Shown: positions 1-5,182 of the stretch, one piece after another
Layout of the letters: every line of letters starts with the position of its first letter
Numbering within the stretch: the stretch's first letter is position 1
Assembly: GCA_937883885.1 (NCBI GenBank)
Contig: CAKZXL010000920.1
Location: forward strand, 1-7,202
Source: an uncultured Aquincola sp.
GTDB lineage: Bacteria > Pseudomonadota > Gammaproteobacteria > Burkholderiales > Burkholderiaceae
Direction of reading: 5' to 3'
Length of the DNA stretch: 7,202 nt
Position numbers and translations under genes: made by a program
Notes under the pieces: generated by a model
Told to the model about the DNA's origin: nothing
The model's input: the letters and a program-made list of their open reading frames with translations, nothing else
The model's database searches: none

Positions 1-1173
1 ACCCTGGGCGGCGCGCAGGCCGATGCGGCCATGGCCTCGGGCCCGGTGCTGGCCGCGGCCTATGGCGCGGCGGGTGCGGGCATGGGTGCTTATGGTGGCG
101 CTGCACCCGGTGCCCAGCCCAATGCTGCCGGCGGATCGGCCTTGCCGCCGCTGGTGCCGCAGGCCTTGTCGCTGGCCGATGGCGTGATGGTGCGGGTGGA
201 AGCCGATGCCCGGCTCAATGCCGTGATCGTGCGCGATGCACCCGACCGGCTGACCCAGTACGAGCAGCTGATCGCCGCGCTGGACATCGAGCCGCAGACG
301 CTGGAGATCGAAGCCACCATCATCGACGTCAACACCGAGCGCTTGAAGGAGCTGGGCATCAACTGGCGCTATTCGCGCGGCCGCAGCTCGCTGCTGTTCG
401 GCCGTGGCGATGCCAGCGACCGCGGCCTGGCACCGGGCACCGCGCCGGCCGACATCACGCCCATCGGCCGTGGCGGCTTTGTCTCGGCCGTGCTGGGCGA
501 TGCGCGCGAGTTCATCGCCCGCGTCAACCTGCTGGAAGACCAGGGCGCGGCCAAGGTGGTGTCCAGCCCGCAGGTGCTCACGCTGTCGAACGTGGAAGCG
601 GTGTTCGACAACAGCAGCACCTTCTATGTGCGGGTGGCAGGGCGTGAAGACGTGGACCTTTTCAACGTCTCGGCCGGCACCACGCTGCGCGTGACGCCGC
701 ATGTGTTCAAGGACAACGGCGAGGTGCGCATCAAGATGCTGGTCTCGATCGAGGACGGCGCCTTGTCCAGCACCCGCGTGGTCGACACGCTGCCGGTGGT
801 CGAGCGGTCGGCCGTCAACACCCAGGCGCTGATCTTCGAAGGCGAAAGCCTGCTGCTGGGCGGCATCACCCGTGAGTCGAGCAACGACGGCGTGACCAAG
901 GTGCCCGGCCTGGGCGACGTGCCGGTGCTGGGCCACCTGTTCCGCAACACCAGCCAGGGCAGCAGCCGGGTCGAGCGCATGTTCCTGATCTCGCCGCGGC
1001 TGTCGGCCGGCCGGCAGGCGAGGGCGGCGGTGCCGCCGGCGACGTCGGCGCCCGCAACCGCGCCTGCCGTGCCGGCCCCGCCCGTTCCGGCGCCACCCGC
1101 CGTGCCCGCCCCGGTGGTCCCCGGCGCGCTGCCGCCGGCCCAGCCGCTGCCCGCCACACCTGCCAACCGCTGA
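1..1173 (+). CDS. sctC: Type III secretion secretin SctC (3' part, 5' end outside window)
   Basis: This is the C-terminal 390 residues of the outer-membrane secretin that forms the exit channel of the injectisome. The frame is open from base 1, so the start lies upstream and the Met at base 31 is internal. Residues are counted from base 1. A Gly/Ala-rich linker (about 1-58) leads into the last periplasmic N-domain (about 62-97, with the RLNAVIVRDAP pattern). The secretin core follows (about 98-334). It carries VVSSPQVLTLSN, the hallmark VPGLGDVPVLGHLF at 301-314, and the closing LISPRL at 329-334, all typical of the YscC/HrcC/InvG family. The last 56 residues are a Pro/Ala-rich tail rather than a recognisable pilotin-binding S-domain. 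The stop is 2 nt before sctD, which fits a shared operon. Identity as a secretin is certain. Assignment to the T3SS rather than type II or IV pili rests mainly on the neighbours. Confidence 0.96.
   Translation, partial: TLGGAQADAAMASGPVLAAAYGAAGAGMGAYGGAAPGAQPNAAGGSALPPLVPQALSLADGVMVRVEADARLNAVIVRDAPDRLTQYEQLIAALDIEPQTLEIEATIIDVNTERLKELGINWRYSRGRSSLLFGRGDASDRGLAPGTAPADITPIGRGGFVSAVLGDAREFIARVNLLEDQGAAKVVSSPQVLTLSNVEAVFDNSSTFYVRVAGREDVDLFNVSAGTTLRVTPHVFKDNGEVRIKMLVSIEDGALSSTRVVDTLPVVERSAVNTQALIFEGESLLLGGITRESSNDGVTKVPGLGDVPVLGHLFRNTSQGSSRVERMFLISPRLSAGRQARAAVPPATSAPATAPAVPAPPVPAPPAVPAPVVPGALPPAQPLPATPANR
1021..1170 (+). repeat. Pro/Ala/Val low-complexity repeat encoding the secretin C-terminal tail
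   Basis: The end of sctC codes for a degenerate repeat of PAPPVPAPPAVPAP type, roughly secretin residues 341-388 counted from base 1. It starts just after the last secretin core motif and runs almost to the stop codon. Units such as APAV, PAPP and VPAP recur without a strict period, so this is low complexity rather than an exact tandem array. The encoded segment is probably extended and disordered. Confidence 0.75.
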
Positions 1174-1175
1174 CC

Positions 1176-2357
1176 ATGCAAGCGCCCGTCGATCACGATC
1201 TGCCAACGGCTGATGCAGCCGCCCCCGGCCTGCAACTGCAGGTGCTGGCCGGCCCGCAGCAAGGCGCCCGCGCTGCGGTGCCGCAGGGCTTGCCCTTCAC
1301 CCTGGGTGGCAGCGCCGATTGCGACATCGTGCTGCGCGGCCTGGCCGGCCTGCCGCTGGCCGTGCGGCTGTGCCTGCAGCCGCAGGCCTTGCGCGTGGAG
1401 GTGCTGCAAGGGCAGCTGCAGGTGGCCGGCCAGTCGCTGGTCGCGGGTCAGCAGACACATTGCGCGCCCGATGCCGAACTGGTGCTGGGGCCGGTGCGCA
1501 TCGGCCTGGTGGCGGCGATGGCAACCGAGGGTGGCGCCGACCACGGCAGCACCACAGGCACATCCATCGCGCCAGACGCGCCCGCCACCGCCGATGCGCC
1601 ATTGGACGCGCCCGCCCGCCTGCCCGCCACCGCCCCGGCCCGGTCCCGCTGGTGGGCCGGCCGCCGCGGCTGGCAGGCCCTGGTGGCTGGCGGTGGCGCG
1701 CTGGCCGCGGTGTCGGTGGGCATGCTGGCTTCGGCTTATACCCAGCCGGTATCAGCGCCCGCGCGTGAGCCGCTGGCCCAGCAGGCGCAGGCCACGCTGC
1801 AGGCGGCCGGCCTGGGCCAGCTGCGGGTGCGGCCGGATGCCGAAGGCAGCGGCCTGCTGGTCACCGGCTACCTCGACACCGGCGCCCAGCGTGCACAGGC
1901 CGAGCAGTTGCTGGCCGCGCAGCCCTTGCCGGCGCGCTGGCAGGTGCATGTCAACCAGCAGGTGGCCGATGCGGTGGCCGACGTCTACCGCATCAACGGC
2001 GTGCCGGCCCGCGCCCGCGCGGTGGGCGAGGGCGCCGTGGCCGTGACCACGCACGAGGCCGATGCCAGCCGCTTGGACCGGGTGCGCGATGCCGCGCGCC
2101 GCGACGTGCCCGGCCTGGCCGCCATCGAGGCCCGCAATGAGCCGCCGCCGGCACCGCCCGGCCCGATGCCGGTGGTGGACGACCCGGGCAAGCGGCTCGC
2201 GTCCATCGTGCCCGGTGAGCCGCCCTACGTGGTGACTGCCGACGGCACCCGCTACTTCGAAGGTGCGCTGCTGCCCACGGGGCACCGCATCGCAGGCATC
2301 GAGCGGCACCGCGTGCTGCTGGATCGGGACGGCGCCGTCACGCCGCTCGTGTTCTGA
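1176..2357 (+). CDS. sctD: T3SS inner-membrane ring protein SctD (YscD/PrgH/HrpW-like position)
   Basis: This 393-residue protein has the SctD architecture: the bitopic outer ring of the inner-membrane platform. The N-terminal cytoplasmic part (about 19-112) looks like an FHA-type domain, with FTLGGSADCDIVL at 41-53. In the family this domain contacts the sorting platform (SctK). A Pro/Ala-rich linker (115-158) leads to one transmembrane segment at about 167-188, preceded by basic residues (RSRWWAGRRG). The periplasmic part contains BON/ring-building-like modules (about 198-262 and 265-320). A C-terminal module (about 343-393) has the pattern DGTRYFEGALLPTGHRI. The start lies 2 nt after the sctC stop and has no clear Shine-Dalgarno sequence, so translation is probably coupled to sctC. 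The length is close to family norms. Sequence conservation in SctD is low, so the call rests on architecture, the C-terminal motif and position. Confidence 0.87.
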   Translation: MQAPVDHDLPTADAAAPGLQLQVLAGPQQGARAAVPQGLPFTLGGSADCDIVLRGLAGLPLAVRLCLQPQALRVEVLQGQLQVAGQSLVAGQQTHCAPDAELVLGPVRIGLVAAMATEGGADHGSTTGTSIAPDAPATADAPLDAPARLPATAPARSRWWAGRRGWQALVAGGGALAAVSVGMLASAYTQPVSAPAREPLAQQAQATLQAAGLGQLRVRPDAEGSGLLVTGYLDTGAQRAQAEQLLAAQPLPARWQVHVNQQVADAVADVYRINGVPARARAVGEGAVAVTTHEADASRLDRVRDAARRDVPGLAAIEARNEPPPAPPGPMPVVDDPGKRLASIVPGEPPYVVTADGTRYFEGALLPTGHRIAGIERHRVLLDRDGAVTPLVF

Positions 2358-2363
2358 CAACCC

Positions 2364-2379
2364 GCCCGCTTCAGCGGGC
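2364..2379 (+). promoter_or_regulatory. Intergenic hairpin between sctD and sctF
   Basis: The 16-base sequence GCCCGCTTCAGCGGGC is a perfect inverted repeat: a 6-bp all-GC stem (GCCCGC/GCGGGC) with a TTCA tetraloop, or 7 bp if the T-A pair forms. It lies in the largest intergenic gap of the window, 6 nt before the ribosome binding site of the needle gene. No T-tract follows, so it is not a standard Rho-independent terminator. It could stabilise or mark a processed 5' end of the downstream mRNA, or modulate initiation at sctF. The structure is seen directly; the role is inference. Confidence 0.6.
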
Positions 2380-2385
2380 ACATGC

Positions 2386-2390
2386 AGGAG
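2386..2390 (+). promoter_or_regulatory. Strong ribosome binding site of sctF
   Basis: AGGAG lies 8 nt before the ATG at 2399. It is one of only three full AGGAG sites in the window, fitting a subunit needed in many copies. It supports 2399 as the start of sctF. Confidence 0.85.
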
Positions 2391-2398
2391 AGCAAGCA

Positions 2399-2704
2399 AT
2401 GAGCAATTCCATCGATCCCATGGGCATGGTGGCCCTGGCCCCGCTGAGCACCAGTACCGGCAGCGGCAAGTCGCGCGAAGGCAGCTGGTACGAAGCCATG
2501 GCCACCGCCTGGGGCCAGACGCTGGACCGCAAGGCCGCCGACCTGGAATCCATCTCGGGCCGCATCATCGAAGGCGACGACAAGCCCGCCACCGTGACGA
2601 TGCTGAGCACGCAGGCCATGCAGATGGGCTTTCTGTCCACCAGCTCGCACTCGACCATCACCTCGGCCGGTGAAGCGCTCAAGACCATGGCGCAGAAGAA
2701 CTGA
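2399..2704 (+). CDS. sctF: Probable T3SS needle subunit SctF
   Basis: This is a small soluble protein of 101 residues with no signal peptide or membrane segment, as expected for a needle monomer exported by the machine itself. A polar, probably flexible N-terminus (1-28, Ser/Gly/Thr-rich) precedes a helix with an early aromatic pair (W30-Y31) up to about residue 57. A turn with GDDKP at 59-63 matches the position of the PxDP-type turn of needle proteins. A second helix (about 64-101) ends in a polar AQKN. The order sctD-sctF-sctI-sctJ matches prgH-prgI-prgJ-prgK. It is longer than typical needles (about 70-85 residues), and I see no close match to PrgI or YscF, so the call rests on size, helix-turn-helix layout and position. 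A divergent rod-like or pilus-type subunit is the main alternative. No needle-chaperone genes (SctE/SctG type) sit next to it. Confidence 0.72.
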   Translation: MSNSIDPMGMVALAPLSTSTGSGKSREGSWYEAMATAWGQTLDRKAADLESISGRIIEGDDKPATVTMLSTQAMQMGFLSTSSHSTITSAGEALKTMAQKN

Positions 2705-2705
2705 C

Positions 2706-2709
2706 GGGG
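2706..2709 (+). promoter_or_regulatory. Ribosome binding site deciding the sctI start
   Basis: A GGGG run just after the sctF stop lies 6 nt from the ATG at 2716 but only 3 nt from the in-frame GTG at 2713. Spacing therefore favours the ATG as the sctI start. Confidence 0.55.
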
Positions 2710-2715
2710 CGGGTG

Positions 2716-3141
2716 ATGCTGAACGCTTCCCTCGTTCCCTTGCCCGGCATGGAGGCCGCCGGCATGGCCGGGGCCACGCCTGCCTTGCGGGCGGGCTACG
2801 GCGTCTCGCTGGGCGACATGGGCGCCTTTGCGCAGGCCATGAGCCGGGCGCAGGGCGCGGCCGCGGGCACGCCTGTCACGGTGCAGCCGGCGCCCCACAC
2901 CCAGGCGCCGGGCCGCGGCATGCAGGCCCTCTTCAAGCCGCTGGAAGCCATCAATGCCCAGGCCACGGGCCTGCAGCAGGCGGCCAACACCGCGGTGGCC
3001 GGCGGCCAGCCGATGTCGCCCGGCCAGATGGTGCAGCTCACCGTGCGTTGCCATGAGTTCATGTTCCATTGCCAGCTGATGTCGAACGCGGCCAACCGCA
3101 CCTCCGACGGGCTGCAGCAACTGTTCCGCCAACAGGCCTGA
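2716..3141 (+). CDS. sctI: T3SS inner rod protein SctI (HrpB2/YscI/EscI-like)
   Basis: This 141-residue protein matches the inner-rod family that connects the export gate to the needle inside the basal body. The N-terminal half (1-68) is low in complexity and rich in Ala, Gly and Pro, probably disordered. The conserved part is the C-terminal helix (about 103-141): GQMVQLTVRCHEF at 103-115, then SNAANRTSDGLQQLFRQQ at 123-140. The TSDGLQQLFRQQ ending is typical of HrpB2/EscI-type rods. No signal peptide is present, as expected for a substrate exported by the T3SS itself. The gene starts 11 nt after sctF and precedes sctJ, the usual rod position. An unusual CHEFMFHC segment (112-119) puts two Cys and two His on the conserved helix. 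A GTG at 2713 is a possible start one codon earlier. Confidence 0.87.
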   Translation: MLNASLVPLPGMEAAGMAGATPALRAGYGVSLGDMGAFAQAMSRAQGAAAGTPVTVQPAPHTQAPGRGMQALFKPLEAINAQATGLQQAANTAVAGGQPMSPGQMVQLTVRCHEFMFHCQLMSNAANRTSDGLQQLFRQQA

Positions 3142-3158
3142 GCGCCAACGGCCCGCGC

Positions 3159-3163
3159 AGGAG
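3159..3163 (+). promoter_or_regulatory. Ribosome binding site of sctJ
   Basis: AGGAG lies 8 nt before the ATG at 3172. It supports this start over the in-frame ATG at 3184, which would shorten the signal peptide n-region. Confidence 0.8.
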
Positions 3164-3171
3164 TTCCTTCG

Positions 3172-4020
3172 ATGCCTCATCCCATGCCTTCATTCCCCCG
3201 TCGCGCGGCCTGGGCCTGCGCGCTGGCCGGCGCCTTGCTGGCCGGCTGCGGCGAGCAGGAGCTGTACGGCGGCCTGAGCGAGCGGCAGGCCAACGAGATG
3301 GTGTCGGTGCTGCGCCAGGCCGGCATCGAAGCCGACAAGGCCGGGCGCGAGGCCGGCAGCTTCGCCGTCACCGCGCCCAAGGACAGCTTTGCGCGCGCCA
3401 TTGCCACGCTCAACGCCAGCGGCTACCCGCGCGACGGCTTCGACAGCCTGGGCCAGGTGTTCAAGAAGGAGGGCTTCGTCTCTTCGCCGCTGGAAGAGCG
3501 GGCGCGCCTGAACTATGCGCTGTCGCAGGAAATTGCCAACACCTTGCACAGCATCGACGGCGTGGTGGTGGCGCGGGTGCATCTGGCCGTGCCCGAGAAA
3601 GACCCGCTGGCCGACAAGCCGCCGCCGGCTTCGGCCTCGGTCTTCATCAAGCACCGGCCGCAGGTGGACATGAGTGGCCGGCTCGGGCAGATCAAGGCAC
3701 TGGTGGTGAACTCCATTGAAGGCCTGCCCTACGACAACGTGACGGTGGCGCTGTTCCCGGCCGAACCCGGGCCGGTGCGCGCCGCGCCGGCCGAGGGCCT
3801 GGCCGGCTGGCTGGGCGATGGCCGGGCCTGGGCAGCCCTGGCCGGCGCGTTGGGCGGCGTGGCGCTGCTCAGCGGCGCGGTGGGCTGGTGGGTGTGGCAC
3901 CGGCCGCGGCCCGGCACCGGGCTGGCGATGCCGGCCACGCCGGGTGTAGTCGCCCAGCCCGAAACGGCGGCCGTCATCGTGCCCGCAGCCGACACCCCCA
4001 CGCTGCGCCGCGCGGCCTGA
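3172..4020 (+). CDS. sctJ: T3SS inner-ring lipoprotein SctJ (YscJ/HrcJ/PrgK family)
   Basis: This 282-residue lipoprotein forms the inner ring of the inner-membrane platform. The signal peptide (1-25) has a basic RR at 10-11 and ends in the lipobox LLAGC, with C26 as the predicted lipidated residue. Two periplasmic ring-building domains follow. The first (about 30-90) begins ELYGGLSERQANEMVSVL. The second (about 104-197) carries the family-defining SSPLEERAR at 104-112, SIDGVVVARVHLAVPE, and SIEGLPYDNVTVALFP at 181-196. A C-terminal transmembrane helix lies at about 219-242, followed by a 40-residue cytoplasmic tail. Its presence is typical of injectisome SctJ, although some homologues lack it. 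It starts 30 nt after sctI. Every hallmark of the family is present, with no truncation. Flagellar FliF shares the fold but is about twice as long, which excludes it. Confidence 0.98.
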   Translation: MPHPMPSFPRRAAWACALAGALLAGCGEQELYGGLSERQANEMVSVLRQAGIEADKAGREAGSFAVTAPKDSFARAIATLNASGYPRDGFDSLGQVFKKEGFVSSPLEERARLNYALSQEIANTLHSIDGVVVARVHLAVPEKDPLADKPPPASASVFIKHRPQVDMSGRLGQIKALVVNSIEGLPYDNVTVALFPAEPGPVRAAPAEGLAGWLGDGRAWAALAGALGGVALLSGAVGWWVWHRPRPGTGLAMPATPGVVAQPETAAVIVPAADTPTLRRAA

Positions 4021-4025
4021 AGCCC

Positions 4026-4544
4026 ATGAACCCCGCCCTGCTGGAAACCGCCACCACCACCCGCGCCCGCCGCGCGGCCGCCGCCCGTGCGCTGGCCGAT
4101 GCGCCGCGCCGCGCACAGCTGGGCTGGGCCGACCTCTCGGTCTGGCCGGCCTGGGCCGACCAGCCCGAGGCGGCGCGCCAGGCCTGGCTGCTGCAGGTCG
4201 GCGCCTGGGCCCAGGCACCCGCGCTGCGCCAGTGCATCGACGGTCGCGTGCTGCAGCAGCTGGCCGTGCTCATCGGTGCGCAAGCGGCGGCCCGCCTGCT
4301 GCAGGCCGGTGACGAGCCTTCGGCCAATGCGTCCGCCATCGGCCGCCAACCCACCGCCGCCACGCTGCCCGCGCTGGTGGCCGAGGCAGGCCGCGAAGCC
4401 GCGCTGGCCGCCGTGCCTTCGCCGGTGCTGCGGCTGGTGCTGCGCGAAGCCTTCTGGCCCGACACGCTGGCGCCGCTGCCCGCCATCGACACCGCCACGG
4501 CCCTGGCCGCCGTGGCTGCGGCCTCGGAGCCACTGCCCGCATGA
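4026..4544 (+). CDS. sctK: T3SS sorting-platform protein SctK (HrpB4-like)
   Basis: This is a 172-residue cytoplasmic protein without signal peptide or membrane segment, lying exactly between sctJ and sctL, the conserved place of sctK (yscK, hrpB4, bscK). SctK proteins link the SctD cytoplasmic domains to the SctQ/SctL pods of the sorting platform. The sequence is Ala/Leu-rich and mostly helical. It has WADLSVWPAWAD at 34-45, reminiscent of the aromatic segment of HrpB4-type proteins, a central ALRQCIDGRVLQQLAVLIG region (66-84) and a C-terminal LRLVLREAFWP at 135-145. The start is 5 nt after the sctJ stop and has no clear Shine-Dalgarno sequence, so coupling to sctJ is likely. Its stop overlaps the sctL start by 4 nt. 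SctK is poorly conserved, so the call depends strongly on position. Confidence 0.78.
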   Translation: MNPALLETATTTRARRAAAARALADAPRRAQLGWADLSVWPAWADQPEAARQAWLLQVGAWAQAPALRQCIDGRVLQQLAVLIGAQAAARLLQAGDEPSANASAIGRQPTAATLPALVAEAGREAALAAVPSPVLRLVLREAFWPDTLAPLPAIDTATALAAVAAASEPLPA

Positions 4545-5182
4545 CTGCGCCACCCTTCATCGCCGTGCACCGCAGCGCGCTGGGCAGCCTGAGCATGGGC
4601 CAGGCCTGGTTGTCGGCCGAGGAGCTGACGGCCTGCCACAGCGCCACCGCGCTGCTGGCGCGGCTGGAGGCCCTGGCCACCCGGCGCGAGGCCGAGCTGC
4701 AGGCCGCCCGTGACACCGCCCACGCCGAGGGGTGGGGCGCTGGCCACGCCGAAGCGCTGCGCCAGGCCGGCCCGCAACTGGTCCAGGCCTGGCAGCAGGC
4801 GGCGGACGACGCGGCGCTGCAGGCCGCCGACCTGCGCCAGGCCGCGGTGGCGCTGGCGTTGCAGATCGTCGAGCGCATCGCCGCCGATCTGGCGCCGGCA
4901 CAGGTGGTGGCCGCGCTGGCCCGCCGCGCCGCCGAGGCGCTGGCGCCCGAGCAGCCGGCCGTGCTGCGCCTGCATCCCGAGGTGGCGCACGCCTTGTCGG
5001 CCCAGCCCGCGCTGGCAGCGCCGGCCGCCGCGCAGCGCCTGCAGCTGCGGCCTGACCCCACGCTGGCGCCGACAGACTGCGTGTTCGATACGCCCGCCGG
5101 CCAGTTGATCGCCAGCCTGCAGCACCAGCTGCAGCGCCTGGGCCAGCAGCTGCAGGCCGCCGCGGCGCAGGAGACCGCATGA
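4541..5182 (+). CDS. sctL: T3SS stator / ATPase regulator SctL (YscL/HrpB5/FliH-like)
   Basis: This 213-residue protein belongs to the HrpE/YscL/FliH type. These proteins are elongated stators that dimerise, bind the N-terminus of the SctN ATPase and tether it to SctQ and SctK. The N-terminal part (1-30) is variable. A long helix (about 30-110) contains a glycine-spaced stretch, GWGAGHAEAL at 64-73, where FliH and YscL proteins carry glycine repeats. The C-terminal globular domain (about 100-200) shows the family pattern VLRLHPEVAHAL at 141-152, and LRPDPTLAPTDCVFDTPAGQ at 169-188. It ends in a Gln/Leu-rich helix (190-208). The start overlaps the sctK stop (ATGA at 4541-4544), with a GGAG at 4526-4529, and the stop overlaps the sctN start in the same way. 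Tight coupling with the ATPase it regulates supports the role. Confidence 0.9.
   Translation: MTAPPFIAVHRSALGSLSMGQAWLSAEELTACHSATALLARLEALATRREAELQAARDTAHAEGWGAGHAEALRQAGPQLVQAWQQAADDAALQAADLRQAAVALALQIVERIAADLAPAQVVAALARRAAEALAPEQPAVLRLHPEVAHALSAQPALAAPAAAQRLQLRPDPTLAPTDCVFDTPAGQLIASLQHQLQRLGQQLQAAAAQETA
5169..5173 (+). promoter_or_regulatory. Ribosome binding site of sctN inside the end of sctL
   Basis: AGGAG lies 5 nt before the ATG at 5179, within the last codons of sctL. It supports the start that overlaps the sctL stop by 4 nt. Confidence 0.8.

Noticed and set aside
2364..2379. Reading the sctD-sctF hairpin as a Rho-independent terminator
   Set aside because: No T-run follows the stem and an operon partner starts 20 nt later, so full termination here is unlikely.
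3888..4025. An upstream extension of the sctK frame into the end of sctJ
   Set aside because: The frame is open there, but it would overlap the SctJ membrane segment and tail by over 130 bases. The ATG at 4026, 5 nt after the sctJ stop, gives a product of sensible size.
3190..4218. A 342-codon minus-strand open frame across sctJ and sctK
   Set aside because: It is opposite sctJ, whose motifs are unambiguous. The Arg/Gly/Ala-rich product lacks any recognisable pattern and is a GC-bias shadow.
5119..5158. Clustered CTGCAG/CAGCTG repeats at the end of sctL
   Set aside because: They arise from Leu-Gln heptads of the C-terminal helix with CTG and CAG codons. Similar clusters occur in the other helical genes here, so no separate DNA element is needed.
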